Positions 1 to 8,321 of a stretch of 64,000 nucleotides of DNA are shown one piece after another. Within the stretch, counting starts at the first letter, position 1; each line of letters begins with the position of its first letter. Both the position numbers and the translations under genes were made by a program. The notes below the pieces were generated by a model, which made no database searches, was not told where the DNA came from, and saw only the letters and a list, made by a program, of their open reading frames with translations. This stretch comes from Burkholderia sp. Bp9143 (GTDB lineage: Bacteria > Pseudomonadota > Gammaproteobacteria > Burkholderiales > Burkholderiaceae), in the NCBI RefSeq assembly GCF_003853645.1, contig NZ_QTPO01000010.1:1-64000 (forward strand), read 5' to 3'.

Positions 1-908
1 CCTTCGAGGAACGCGCGGATCGACGGATGCGTCTTGTAGCGCTGGAATTCCTCGAACGGCGACAGGTACGGGTTCGTGTAGCCGAGGCCGACCACGAAGC
101 CGACCACGACCTGGTTGTTGTCCATGTGATACAGGAACGAGCCGCCGTACGTGTCCGACTTCAGCGGCCAGCCGGCCGTGTGGATCACGAGGCCCGGCTT
201 GTGCTTGGCGGGATCGATTTCCCACAGTTCCTTGATGCCGATCCCGTACGCTTGCGGATCGGCGTTCGCGTCGAGCTTGAACTTCGAGATCAGCTGACGG
301 CCCAGGTGGCCGCGGCAGCCTTCGGCGAACAGCGTGTACTTCGCGTGCAGCTCCATGCCGAGCTGGAAGTTCTCGGTCGGCTCGCCGTCCTTGCCCACGC
401 CCATGTTGCCGGTGGCGACGCCCTTCACCGAGCCGTCGTCGTTGTACAGGATCTCGGCAGCGGGGAAACCGGGGAAGATCTCCACGCCCAGGGCCTCGGC
501 CTGCTGGCCGAGCCAGCGCGTGACGTTGCCCAGCGAGATCACGTAGTTGCCGTGGTTCTGGAAGTTGGCGGGCAACGCCCAGTTGGGCGTCGTGATCGCG
601 CCCGTCTCGGACAGGAACAGGAAGCGGTCTTCGGTCACCTCGACGTCGAGCGGCGCGCCGCGTTCCTTCCAGTCGGGGAACAGTTCGGTGATCGCGCGCG
701 GGTCCATCACCGCGCCCGACAGGATGTGCGCGCCGATCTCGGAACCCTTCTCGAGCACGCACACGCCGATCTCGGTGCCTTTCTCGGCGGCCAGCTGCTT
801 GAGCCGGATCGCGGCCGACAGCCCGGCCGGGCCGCCGCCGACGATCACGACGTCGTATTCCATCGATTCGCGCGGGCCGTACTGCGCGAGCAAGTCCTGT
901 GTGGTCAA
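1..908 (-). CDS. Electron transfer flavoprotein-ubiquinone oxidoreductase (ETF-QO), 3' part missing
   Basis: This is the N-terminal ~302 residues of ETF-QO, the membrane-associated flavo-iron-sulfur enzyme that passes electrons from ETF, reduced by acyl-CoA and dimethylglycine-type dehydrogenases, to ubiquinone. The sequence begins [20 protein letters not shown] and is followed by the FAD dinucleotide-binding motif [13 protein letters not shown]. Characteristic blocks such as [14 protein letters not shown] and [12 protein letters not shown] follow. I chose the TTG start at 908 because GGAGACAGGA lies just upstream; an in-frame ATG at 863 would give a shorter N-terminus. The C-terminal 4Fe-4S domain lies outside the window. 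It is on the same strand as, and 34 bp downstream of, an acyl-CoA dehydrogenase that would feed it electrons through ETF. Confidence 0.93.
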   Translation of the reverse strand, partial: MTTQDLLAQYGPRESMEYDVVIVGGGPAGLSAAIRLKQLAAEKGTEIGVCVLEKGSEIGAHILSGAVMDPRAITELFPDWKERGAPLDVEVTEDRFLFLSETGAITTPNWALPANFQNHGNYVISLGNVTRWLGQQAEALGVEIFPGFPAAEILYNDDGSVKGVATGNMGVGKDGEPTENFQLGMELHAKYTLFAEGCRGHLGRQLISKFKLDANADPQAYGIGIKELWEIDPAKHKPGLVIHTAGWPLKSDTYGGSFLYHMDNNQVVVGFVVGLGYTNPYLSPFEEFQRYKTHPSIRAFLE

Positions 909-942
909 AATCCTGTCTCCTCCTGCGCCCCGACCGTTACGG

Positions 943-2733
943 TCAGAACTGGTCTTCCGTCAACGCGAGCACGCTCTCGTTGCCCTTCGCGCCGACGATC
1001 GACGCTTCGAGCCCGCCTGCCTGTACGAGGACGTGTTCCGCATAGCATTGTGCGATCGCGATCTTCGCATCGTAGAACGCCGTGTCGCTCGCGCGGTTCG
1101 CGTGCGCCGCCAGCAGCGCGCGCGCCATCTGCCATCCGCACAGCACCACGCCCGCCAGCTTCAGGTACGGCACGCTGCCCGCGAACACCGCGTTCGGGTC
1201 CTGCTTCACGTTCGCGACCACGTAATCCACCACCGTCGACAGCGAACGCGCGCCCTTCTCCAGCTGCGCCTTCATCGACGCGGCCGCCGCGCCGTCGACC
1301 TTGCCGAGCGCCGCGACGGTGTCGCCGATCTCCGCGATCAGCGCCTTCGCCACCGCGCCGCCGTCGCGCATCGTCTTGCGGCCGACCAGGTCGTTCGCCT
1401 GGATCGCGGTCGTGCCTTCGTAGATCGCCAGGATCCGCGCATCGCGATAGTACTGCGCGGCGCCGGTTTCCTCGATGAAACCCATCCCGCCGTGCACCTG
1501 CACGCCGAGGCTCGCCACGTCGTTCACCATCTCCGTGCTCCAGCCCTTCACGACCGGCACCAGATATTCGTAGATTGCCTGATGACGGGCCCGCGTCGCC
1601 TCGTCCGAATGGCGGTGGGCAACGTCGCTGTGCGCGGCGGCCACATAGGCGAGCGCCCGCGCGCCTTCGGTCAGCGCGCGCATCGTGCCGAGCATGCGGC
1701 GCACGTCCGGGTGGTGGATGATCGTCACCGACTGCTTGGCCGACCCGTCGACCGGGCGGCTCTGCACGCGCTCCTTCGCGAATTCCGCGGCCTTCTGGTA
1801 TGCGCGGTCGGCCACGCCGATCCCCTGCATCCCGACGCCGAAGCGCGCGGCGTTCATCATGATGAACATGTATTCGAGGCCGCGATTCTCCTCGCCGATC
1901 AGGTAGCCGATCGCGCCGCCGTGGTCGCCGTATTGCAGCACCGCGGTCGGGCTCGCCTTGATCCCGAGCTTGTGCTCGATCGACACGCAGTGCACGTCGT
2001 TGCGCGCGCCGAGCGAGCCGTCCTCGTTGACCAGGAACTTCGGCACGATGAACAGCGAAATGCCCTTCACGCCTTCCGGCGCGTTCGGCGTGCGCGCGAG
2101 CACCAGGTGGACGATGTTGTCCGCCATGTCGTGCTCGCCCCACGTGATGAAGATCTTGGTGCCGAACACCTTGTACGTGCCGTCGCCCTGCGGCTCCGCG
2201 CGCGAGCGCACCAGCGCGAGGTCCGAGCCGGCCTGCGGCTCGGTCAGGTTCATCGTGCCCGTCCATTCGCCCGAGATCAGCTTCGGCACGTAGCGCCGCT
2301 TCTGCTCGTCGGTGCCGGCCGTCAGCAGCGCCTCGATCGCGCCGTCGGTGAGCAGCGGACACAGCGCGAACGACAGGTTCGATGCGTTCAGCATCTCGAT
2401 GCACGGCGTCGCGATCAGCTTCGGCAGCCCCTGGCCGTCGTATTCGGCCGGATGTTGCAGACCCTGCCAGCCGCCTTCGACGAACTGGCGGAACGCCGCG
2501 CCGAAGCCGGGCGTCGCCGTCACGACGCCGTCCTTCCAGCTGCTCGGGTTGCGGTCGCCCTCGACGTTCAGCGGCGCCAGCACCTCGCCGCAGAATTTCG
2601 CGGATTCGTCGAGCACGGCCTGCGCCGTGTCGTAGCCGGCTTCCTCGAAACCCGGCAACTGCGCAACGGTGTCGATGCCCGCGAGTTCCTTCAGCACGAA
2701 CAGCATGTCCTTGACAGGGGCGTTATAGCTCAT
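943..2733 (-). CDS. Acyl-CoA dehydrogenase, DmdC-like long form
   Basis: This 596-residue FAD-dependent acyl-CoA dehydrogenase should introduce a 2,3-double bond into an acyl-CoA thioester and reduce ETF. It has the acyl-CoA dehydrogenase N, middle ([20 protein letters not shown], then [10 protein letters not shown]) and C domains ([20 protein letters not shown], then [16 protein letters not shown]). A C-terminal extension of ~130 residues is typical of the subfamily that includes 3-methylmercaptopropionyl-CoA dehydrogenase DmdC. General long-chain enzymes of Burkholderia share this architecture, so the substrate cannot be named. The ATG at 2733 matches the usual family N-terminus ([14 protein letters not shown]). 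It precedes the ETF-QO gene on the same strand, probably co-transcribed. Confidence 0.95.
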   Translation of the reverse strand: MSYNAPVKDMLFVLKELAGIDTVAQLPGFEEAGYDTAQAVLDESAKFCGEVLAPLNVEGDRNPSSWKDGVVTATPGFGAAFRQFVEGGWQGLQHPAEYDGQGLPKLIATPCIEMLNASNLSFALCPLLTDGAIEALLTAGTDEQKRRYVPKLISGEWTGTMNLTEPQAGSDLALVRSRAEPQGDGTYKVFGTKIFITWGEHDMADNIVHLVLARTPNAPEGVKGISLFIVPKFLVNEDGSLGARNDVHCVSIEHKLGIKASPTAVLQYGDHGGAIGYLIGEENRGLEYMFIMMNAARFGVGMQGIGVADRAYQKAAEFAKERVQSRPVDGSAKQSVTIIHHPDVRRMLGTMRALTEGARALAYVAAAHSDVAHRHSDEATRARHQAIYEYLVPVVKGWSTEMVNDVASLGVQVHGGMGFIEETGAAQYYRDARILAIYEGTTAIQANDLVGRKTMRDGGAVAKALIAEIGDTVAALGKVDGAAAASMKAQLEKGARSLSTVVDYVVANVKQDPNAVFAGSVPYLKLAGVVLCGWQMARALLAAHANRASDTAFYDAKIAIAQCYAEHVLVQAGGLEASIVGAKGNESVLALTEDQF

Positions 2734-3283
2734 GGTCGATGTTCCAATCAGGCGGTGAATGAGGCGCGCGGCCCGGGCGGCTGCGGCAAAACCGGCCAGC
2801 GCCAGGCGACGTCGTGACCCATCGTAATGCCGCGCCGGCGGTTTTCCATTGTCATATCCGGCCCACATGGTGACAAAACCGGCCATGCGATGCGCGGGGC
2901 GATGGCGGAAACGGGCGTCGGAGCAGGGTCTTACGGGCGCGGGTCTTCAGCGCACGACGACGCGCAATCGGCGTGCCGGCCGGATGGGTGGAGCGGTGAG
3001 GTCGAAGCGCCGGCGCGTCACGGTGGCGTGAACCAGCGGCAAGGGGCAAGGCCGGCGACGGGGCGCCGATCAGCGGAATCGCCAAAGGATGCCGGCCATG
3101 GGAGCCGGCGAAGGGAGCACGTTATGGGATCGCGCCCCGCACGCGACGAACCCGGCGGGACCGAACGATCCGGAATCCGGCACCGGATCGCGGAGCAGAT
3201 GGCGGACGACGACCGGCCCGGGCCGGTGAAACGAGCCGGATGGCGCGCGGCATCCACGCCCACGGCGCGCCGGCCGCCCTCCG
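2734..3283. other. 550-bp intergenic spacer
   Basis: No convincing gene lies here. Open frames on both strands have arginine- and proline-rich translations typical of out-of-frame high-GC DNA. The spacer holds the promoter side of the acyl-CoA dehydrogenase gene, the 3' side of the GntR gene and a short repeat pair at 3085-3135. Confidence 0.6.
3085..3135. repeat. Pair of short intergenic repeat units with YATGGGA core
   Basis: Two units occur in tandem: a 21-nt unit at 3085-3105 (starts AAGGATGCCGG, ends CATGGGAGC) and a 23-nt unit at 3113-3135 (starts GGGAGCACG, contains TATGGGATCGC). Both units recur at 28863-28907 in the opposite order. A related, structured copy lies near 25340-25395. 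Function unknown. Confidence 0.5.
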
Positions 3284-4039
3284 CTATCGCTTGTCCTGCG
3301 CGAGCACCGGATCGCCGAGATTCACGGAGACGGCCATCCCCTGCGGCGCCGCGTACTCGGTCATCCGGCGGCGCGACAATTCAAAGTGATCGCGGACCAG
3401 TTGCCCCGCCGCGTCGGCGTCCTGCCGTTCGAGCGCATCGATGATCTGGTCGTGCTGGACGACGGCGCTTTCGAGCGTGTGCTGCATCGTGTCCGTCGTC
3501 GGATAGCGGTAGAACATCTTCCCGAGCCGCGCGTGATCGATCAGCAGGCGGCGCAGGCTCGGCATCAGGTAGTCGTTCTGCGCGATCCGGCCGATCTCGA
3601 GGTGGAATTCGTCGTTGTAGAACACGCGGTTCGCGACGTTGCCGCTTTCGATCGCGGCGCGGAAATGCGCCTGGATCGTCCGCAGCCGCGCGATGTCGTC
3701 GGGTGTCGCGTTCAGCGCCGCCAGCTGGGTGGTCGCGATATAGATCACCGGCGCGGCAATGAAGAAGCTGCGCAGCGACTGGAAATTCATCGACGTGACA
3801 CGCGGCGCCCGGTTCGTCTCCAGCTCGATATAGCCTTCCGCGGCCATCTGCCGGATCAGCTCGCGAATCGGCGGCCGCGACATGCCGAACTCGTCGGCCA
3901 GCGCCGCTTCGTCGATCAGCGCGCCCGGCGCCAGCTCCATGTTCACGATCCGGCGCCGCAAGGCCTCGCCCAGGGCCGACTTGCGATCGACCGTTTGTGC
4001 CACGTCCACCGGTGCCGACTCCCCACCCGTTCCTTTCAT
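3284..4039 (-). CDS. GntR-family regulator with FCD domain (module A)
   Basis: This 251-residue protein is a FadR/FCD-type GntR transcription factor. The N-terminal winged helix covers residues ~20-85 (ALGEALRRRIVNMELAPGAL, then EFGMSRPPIRELIRQMAAEG). The all-helical FCD ligand-binding domain follows, with likely metal/ligand residues in FYNDEFHLEIGRIAQ and the C-terminal LVRDHFELSRRR. It is divergent from the DAO oxidase operon across a 456-bp spacer with two palindromes, so local repression of that operon is the simplest idea. It is a clear paralogue of the regulator at 20611-21336; both share EFG-SRPP-REL-RQMAAEGYIELE and a conserved FCD core. The inducer is presumably a substrate or intermediate of the neighbouring catabolic genes. 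Confidence 0.93.
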   Translation of the reverse strand: MKGTGGESAPVDVAQTVDRKSALGEALRRRIVNMELAPGALIDEAALADEFGMSRPPIRELIRQMAAEGYIELETNRAPRVTSMNFQSLRSFFIAAPVIYIATTQLAALNATPDDIARLRTIQAHFRAAIESGNVANRVFYNDEFHLEIGRIAQNDYLMPSLRRLLIDHARLGKMFYRYPTTDTMQHTLESAVVQHDQIIDALERQDADAAGQLVRDHFELSRRRMTEYAAPQGMAVSVNLGDPVLAQDKR

Positions 4040-4249
4040 AACGCCCTCGTCACTTTGAAGCGCGTACTATACGGCCCCGTCCGGGGCCATGGCTAGCGCC
4101 GTTCCCTGTCCCGACGGCATGCGCACGATGCATGCGCCGCCTCCTCCTACCCCCTCACGAAAACCTCGCCTCGACGGCATGCGATACCTCGCGCCGCCGC
4201 TTCCGGTCTCCGTCGTCTCCACCATCGCCGTCGAACCGCCTCGCACGTT

Positions 4250-4263
4250 GAGGGTTAACCCTC
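4250..4263. promoter_or_regulatory. 14-bp perfect palindrome, candidate operator
   Basis: GAGGGTTAACCCTC is a perfect palindrome in the spacer between the GntR gene and the divergent DAO operon, some 20 bp before an AT-rich promoter-like stretch. It is a plausible regulator site, but nothing ties it to a specific protein. Confidence 0.4.
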
Positions 4264-4283
4264 GATTTCCGCGATTCGATTGT

Positions 4284-4301
4284 TAGACTATAGTTTGTCT
4301 A
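4284..4301. promoter_or_regulatory. Inverted repeat in AT-rich promoter region, candidate GntR operator
   Basis: TAGAC-TATAGTTT-GTCTA is an inverted repeat with an 8-nt spacer. It lies in the only markedly AT-rich stretch of the spacer (about 4281-4320), where TATAGTTT occurs twice (starting 4289 and 4307). The position, between the GntR gene and the oxidase operon, fits an operator overlapping a promoter. Confidence 0.45.
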
Positions 4302-4495
4302 CTAAGTATAGTTTATTGGACGCACGACAAAATTATTCTTCCCGGACAGGCGGATCGCGCATCAGGACACCGCCGCCGACGGCCCGGCGCCACCGCCCCG
4401 ATCACCCGCACGGCCAGGGGCTGACATCGCCAACAAGGACATGGGCGCATTCGCACGCACGTGTCATTTCAACCAACGAGACACTGGATTCAGGA

Positions 4496-5875
4496 ATGCT
4501 TAGGGTTACTTCGCCGACGGTAGAAGAGGTTGCGCAGCCTCAACGCGATGCGCGCAAGGTCCGGGTCGGCGCGCTGCCTGCCGACGACCAGGCGTGCGGC
4601 TGGTACCACACCAGCCCGCCGCGCGTGCCGCGGCCGTGCCACACCGGCACCACGAAGGCGCGCTGGGGCGTGATCGGCGCCGGCTTCACCGGGCTCGCCG
4701 CGGCGCGCCAGCTCGCGCTGAACTTCCCCGACGACGAAGTCGTGCTGGTCGACGCGCAGGAAGTCGGCTTCGGCACGTCGGGGCGCAATGCGGGCTTCGC
4801 GATCGACCTGCCGCACGACATCGGCGCGGACGACTACATCGGCGACATCGATACGGCGAAGACGACCCTGCAACTGAACCTGCTCGGCCAGTCGATCCTG
4901 CGTGCGCTGGTCGACGAACACGGGATCGATTGCCACCTGCGCGCGTCGGGCAAGTACCAGGCGGCGGTCGAGCCGCGCGGCGTCGCGGTGCTCGACGCGT
5001 ACCGGCGCGGTCTCGACAAGCTCGGCCAGCCGTACGAAGTGATCGAAGGCAAGGACCTCCCCGCGCATATCGGCACCGGCTTCTACCGCAAGGGGCTGTT
5101 CACGCCCGGCACGATGCTGCTGCAGCCGTCCGCGCTGGTGAAGGGCCTGGCCGACAGCCTGCCGCCGAACGTCACGCTGCACGAGCACACGCCGATCACC
5201 GACGTCGAATACGGCGACAAGATCGTGCTCTCGCATGCCGGCGGCCGCATCGTCGTCGACAAGCTGGTGCTCTCGAACAACGCGTTCGGCATGCGCTTCG
5301 GCTTCCTCCAGCGCACGATGCTGCCGGTGTTCCTCTATGCGAGCCTCACGCGGCCGCTGACCGGCGCCGAGCAGGCGCGGCTGGGCGGCCAGCCGTTCTG
5401 GGGCGTGATTCCGGCCGACCCGTTCGGCAGCACGGTGCGCCGCACCCACGACAACCGCATCCTGATCCGCAACAGCTTCAGCTTCAATCCGAACGGCCGC
5501 CCGAACGACCGCCATCGCGAGCGCGCGCTCGCGCGCCACCGCCTGTCGTTCGAGCGCCGCTTCCCGATGCTGCCGGACGTCGGGTTCGATTACACGTGGA
5601 GCGGCTCGCTGGCGCTGTCGCAGAACCACAAGGGCTTCTTCGGCCAGCTCGCGCCGAACGTTTATGGCGCGCTCTGCTGCAACGGCCTCGGCATCACGCG
5701 CGGCACGGTGACGGGCACGCTGCTCGCCGACTGGCTGGCCGGCAAGCGCGATGCGCTGATCGACTTCCTGCTCGCGACATCGGGCCCGAACCGCACGCCG
5801 CCCGAGCCGTTCCTGTCGGCCGGCGTCAACGCGACGCTCTGGTGGGGTCAGCGCAAGGCCGGCATGGAGAGCTGA
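4496..5875 (+). CDS. DAO-family FAD oxidoreductase (module A), PuuB-like
   Basis: This 459-residue flavoprotein of the D-amino acid/glycine oxidase fold is related to gamma-glutamylputrescine oxidase PuuB. Such enzymes oxidise a C-N bond of an amine or amino acid, giving an imine that hydrolyses or, for secondary and N-methyl amines, releases an aldehyde. FAD binding is shown by WGVIGAGFTGLAAARQ near residues 58-73 and GFGTSGRNAGFAIDLPHD near residue 95. The C-terminal block YTWSGSLALSQNHKGFFGQL closes the FAD site. I chose the ATG at 4496 because the open frame upstream translates to low-quality sequence and crosses the AT-rich promoter. It is the first gene of an operon with MFS, DHDPS and ALDH genes, and a paralogue lies at 16808-18133. 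The substrate is not determinable. Confidence 0.92.
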   Translation: MLRVTSPTVEEVAQPQRDARKVRVGALPADDQACGWYHTSPPRVPRPCHTGTTKARWGVIGAGFTGLAAARQLALNFPDDEVVLVDAQEVGFGTSGRNAGFAIDLPHDIGADDYIGDIDTAKTTLQLNLLGQSILRALVDEHGIDCHLRASGKYQAAVEPRGVAVLDAYRRGLDKLGQPYEVIEGKDLPAHIGTGFYRKGLFTPGTMLLQPSALVKGLADSLPPNVTLHEHTPITDVEYGDKIVLSHAGGRIVVDKLVLSNNAFGMRFGFLQRTMLPVFLYASLTRPLTGAEQARLGGQPFWGVIPADPFGSTVRRTHDNRILIRNSFSFNPNGRPNDRHRERALARHRLSFERRFPMLPDVGFDYTWSGSLALSQNHKGFFGQLAPNVYGALCCNGLGITRGTVTGTLLADWLAGKRDALIDFLLATSGPNRTPPEPFLSAGVNATLWWGQRKAGMES

Positions 5876-5995
5876 ACCGGCCACCTCGCACAACCACCCC
5901 ATCGCATCCAGGATTCAGCGATCGGGCGCCGCGCCAACCCCGCGCGCCCCACGGAGATCGCCCCCATTCATCAGGAAGGAAGGAGACAACAGCCA

Positions 5996-7327
5996 ATGGC
6001 AAAAACGACGGTATCCATCGAAGACGTACCACTCAACGGATTTCACCAGTTGCTCACCGTGCGCTCGGGCGGCGGCTGGCTCATGGACGGCTACGTGCTC
6101 AGCATCATCGGCGTGGCCATGGTGCAGTTCTCGGCCGCGCTGCACCTGACCAGCTTCTGGGAAGGCATGATCGCGGCGTCGGCGCTGCTCGGCATCTTCG
6201 TCGGCGGCTTCCTCGGCGGCTGGCTGACCGACCGGATGGGCCGCCGCCGGCCGTATTTCTTCGGCCCGGTGCTGTTCATCGTCTGCTCGATCGCGCAGCT
6301 GTGGGTGCAGTCGGGCGAGGCGCTGTTCGTGCTGCGCTTCATCACCGGCATCGGCGTCGGCATCGAGTATCCAGTGGCCGGCTCGCTGCTGACCGAATTC
6401 ATGCCGCGCAAGTACCGCGGCCCGCGCCTCGCGCTGCTGACGATCATCTGGTTCTTCGGCGCGGCGCTCGCGTACATCGTCGGCAACGTCCTGCTCGCGC
6501 AAGGCGGCCCCGACGCGTGGCGCTGGGTGCTGGCGAGCCCGGCCGTGATCGGCGTCGCGCTGTTCCTCGTGCGCATCGGCACGCCGGAATCGCCGCGCTG
6601 GTTGCTCAACAAGGGCCGCAAGGCGGAAGCCGACGCGGTGATCCGCAAGGTGTACGGGCCGTCGTTCTCGATCCGCAACCTGCCGGAAGAGCCGGTCGAC
6701 CGGAAGATCTCGCTCGGCGCGCTGCTGCACTCGGGCTACGGCAAGCGCATGCTGTTCGTGGTGCTGTTCTGGACCTGCTCGGTGATCCCGGTGTTCGCGG
6801 TCTACTCGTTCGCGCCGCGTGTGCTGCAGGCGCTGCACCTCGAAGGCGACTGGGAAGCGTACGGCTCGGTCGCCATCACGCTGCTGTTCGTGGTCGGCTG
6901 CGCGCTCGCCACGCGCGTGATCAACACGCTCGGCCGCCGCGCGCTGGTGATCCACAGCTTCCTGTGGTCGGCGCTCGCGCTGCTGGCACTCGGCGCGTGC
7001 TCGAACGGCTCGGCCATGCTGATCCTGGTGCTGTTCGGCGCATACGCGTTGCTGATTGGCGGTGCGCAGGTGCTGCAGCTCGTCTATCCGAACGAAATTT
7101 TCCCGACCGACATCCGCGCGTTCGCGGTCGGCATGGGCGCGTCGCTGTCGCGCATCGGCGCGGCGGTCGGCACGTGGCTGGTCCCGATCGCGCTGCAGAA
7201 CATCGGTATCGGCAACACGATGTACGCGGCGGCGGCCGTGTCGTTCGTCGGCCTGCTGGCTTCGGTCGCGCTCGCGCCCGAAACGGCATCGCTGTCGCTG
7301 CAGGAAGCCGCCTCGCTCAGTCATTGA
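5996..7327 (+). CDS. Major facilitator superfamily transporter (module A)
   Basis: This 443-residue inner-membrane carrier has about 12 hydrophobic segments. MFS signatures are present: GGWLTDRMGRRRPYF after TM2, ESPRWLLNKGRKAEAD before the central loop, and the second-half repeat NTLGRRALVIHSF. The overall pattern resembles the sugar-porter/metabolite:H+ symporter group. It starts at the ATG at 5996 behind AGGAAGGAG. It lies 120 bp after the DAO oxidase and 82 bp before the DHDPS-family gene. It therefore probably imports the compound degraded by this operon, in the role played in module B by an ABC transporter. Confidence 0.92.
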   Translation: MAKTTVSIEDVPLNGFHQLLTVRSGGGWLMDGYVLSIIGVAMVQFSAALHLTSFWEGMIAASALLGIFVGGFLGGWLTDRMGRRRPYFFGPVLFIVCSIAQLWVQSGEALFVLRFITGIGVGIEYPVAGSLLTEFMPRKYRGPRLALLTIIWFFGAALAYIVGNVLLAQGGPDAWRWVLASPAVIGVALFLVRIGTPESPRWLLNKGRKAEADAVIRKVYGPSFSIRNLPEEPVDRKISLGALLHSGYGKRMLFVVLFWTCSVIPVFAVYSFAPRVLQALHLEGDWEAYGSVAITLLFVVGCALATRVINTLGRRALVIHSFLWSALALLALGACSNGSAMLILVLFGAYALLIGGAQVLQLVYPNEIFPTDIRAFAVGMGASLSRIGAAVGTWLVPIALQNIGIGNTMYAAAAVSFVGLLASVALAPETASLSLQEAASLSH

Positions 7328-7409
7328 CCCGTATTTCACGCACGCCGCGACGGTCGCGGCGTCGGCATTACCCACGCAACGCTTACTTTCATTCCAGCGG
7401 GAGCACATC

Positions 7410-8321
7410 ATGCAATTCAACGGCATCTACACGCCGGCCATCACGCCCCTGACCGCCGAAGGCGGCATCGACAAGGCGGCGTTCGCCGAGGTCCTCGAAT
7501 ACCTGATCGACGCCGGCGTGCACGGCATCATCATCGGCGGCTCGACCGGCGAATACTACGCACACACGATGCAGGAGCGCATCGAGCTCGGCGCATACGC
7601 GAAGCAGGTGATCGGCACGCGCGTGCCGCTCGTGATCGGCACCGGCGCGATCCGCACCGAGGATTCGGTCGAATACGCGAAGTCGGCGAAGGACATCAAG
7701 GCCGATGCGATCCTGGTCGGCTCGCCGCCGTACGCGCTGCCGACCGAGCAGGAAAACGCCGCGCATGCGATCGCGGTGGACCGCGCCGCCGACCTGCCGG
7801 TGATGCTCTACAACTACCCGGCGCGCATGGGTGTGTCGATGGGCCGCGAGTTCTTCCGCACCGTCACCGCCGCGTCGAAGAACTTCGTCGCGATCAAGGA
7901 AAGCTCGGGCAGCACCAGCCAGCTGCACATGCTCGCGCGCGAATTCCCGAACATCAGCGTGTCGTGCGGCTGGGACGACCAGGCGCTCGAATTCTTCGCA
8001 TGCGGTGCGAGCAGCTGGGTTTGCGCGGGCTCGAACTTCCTGCCGGCGGAACACGTCGCGCTGCACCAGGCGTGCGTGGTCGAGAACGACTTCCGCAAGG
8101 GCCGCCGCATCATGTCGGCGATGATGCCGCTGATGGATTTCCTCGAGGACGCGGGCAAGTTCGTGCAGTCGATCAAGTACGGCAGCGAACTCGCCGGCCT
8201 GCGCAGCGGCGGCGTGCGCGCACCGCTGCAGCCGCTCGACGAAGCGAACAAGGCGGCCCTCAAGCAGATCGTCGCCGACGTGAAGCGCGAGATCGCGGCG
8301 GTCGTCGGAGGCCAGGCCTGA
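7410..8321 (+). CDS. Dihydrodipicolinate synthase/N-acetylneuraminate lyase family protein (module A)
   Basis: This 303-residue class I aldolase-type (beta/alpha)8 barrel has the Schiff-base lysine in AIKESSGS (K163), the catalytic tyrosine in LYNYPARMG (Y134) and the GGSTGEYY loop near residue 43. Family members include dihydrodipicolinate synthase, sugar-acid aldolases and 1-pyrroline-4-hydroxy-2-carboxylate deaminase of hydroxyproline catabolism. A DAO oxidase and an aldehyde dehydrogenase in the same operon make a deaminase or aldolase step in an amino acid pathway more likely than lysine biosynthesis. The stop codon overlaps the start of the next gene (TGATG), indicating translational coupling. 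The sequence is well diverged from the counterpart at 18152-19045. Confidence 0.92.
   Translation: MQFNGIYTPAITPLTAEGGIDKAAFAEVLEYLIDAGVHGIIIGGSTGEYYAHTMQERIELGAYAKQVIGTRVPLVIGTGAIRTEDSVEYAKSAKDIKADAILVGSPPYALPTEQENAAHAIAVDRAADLPVMLYNYPARMGVSMGREFFRTVTAASKNFVAIKESSGSTSQLHMLAREFPNISVSCGWDDQALEFFACGASSWVCAGSNFLPAEHVALHQACVVENDFRKGRRIMSAMMPLMDFLEDAGKFVQSIKYGSELAGLRSGGVRAPLQPLDEANKAALKQIVADVKREIAAVVGGQA

Noticed and set aside
547..2817. Very long plus-strand open frame opposite the acyl-CoA dehydrogenase
   Set aside because: The translation is Arg/His/Val-rich without domains, while the opposite strand encodes a well-conserved enzyme. It is a high-GC antisense artefact. The same holds for the long frames opposite the oxidase, MFS, ALDH, pnt and mhp genes.
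7410..8321. Lysine-biosynthetic dihydrodipicolinate synthase
   Set aside because: The context is catabolic, a second diverged copy lies at 18152-19045, and the family is known for many lyases. A biosynthetic dapA role is unlikely.
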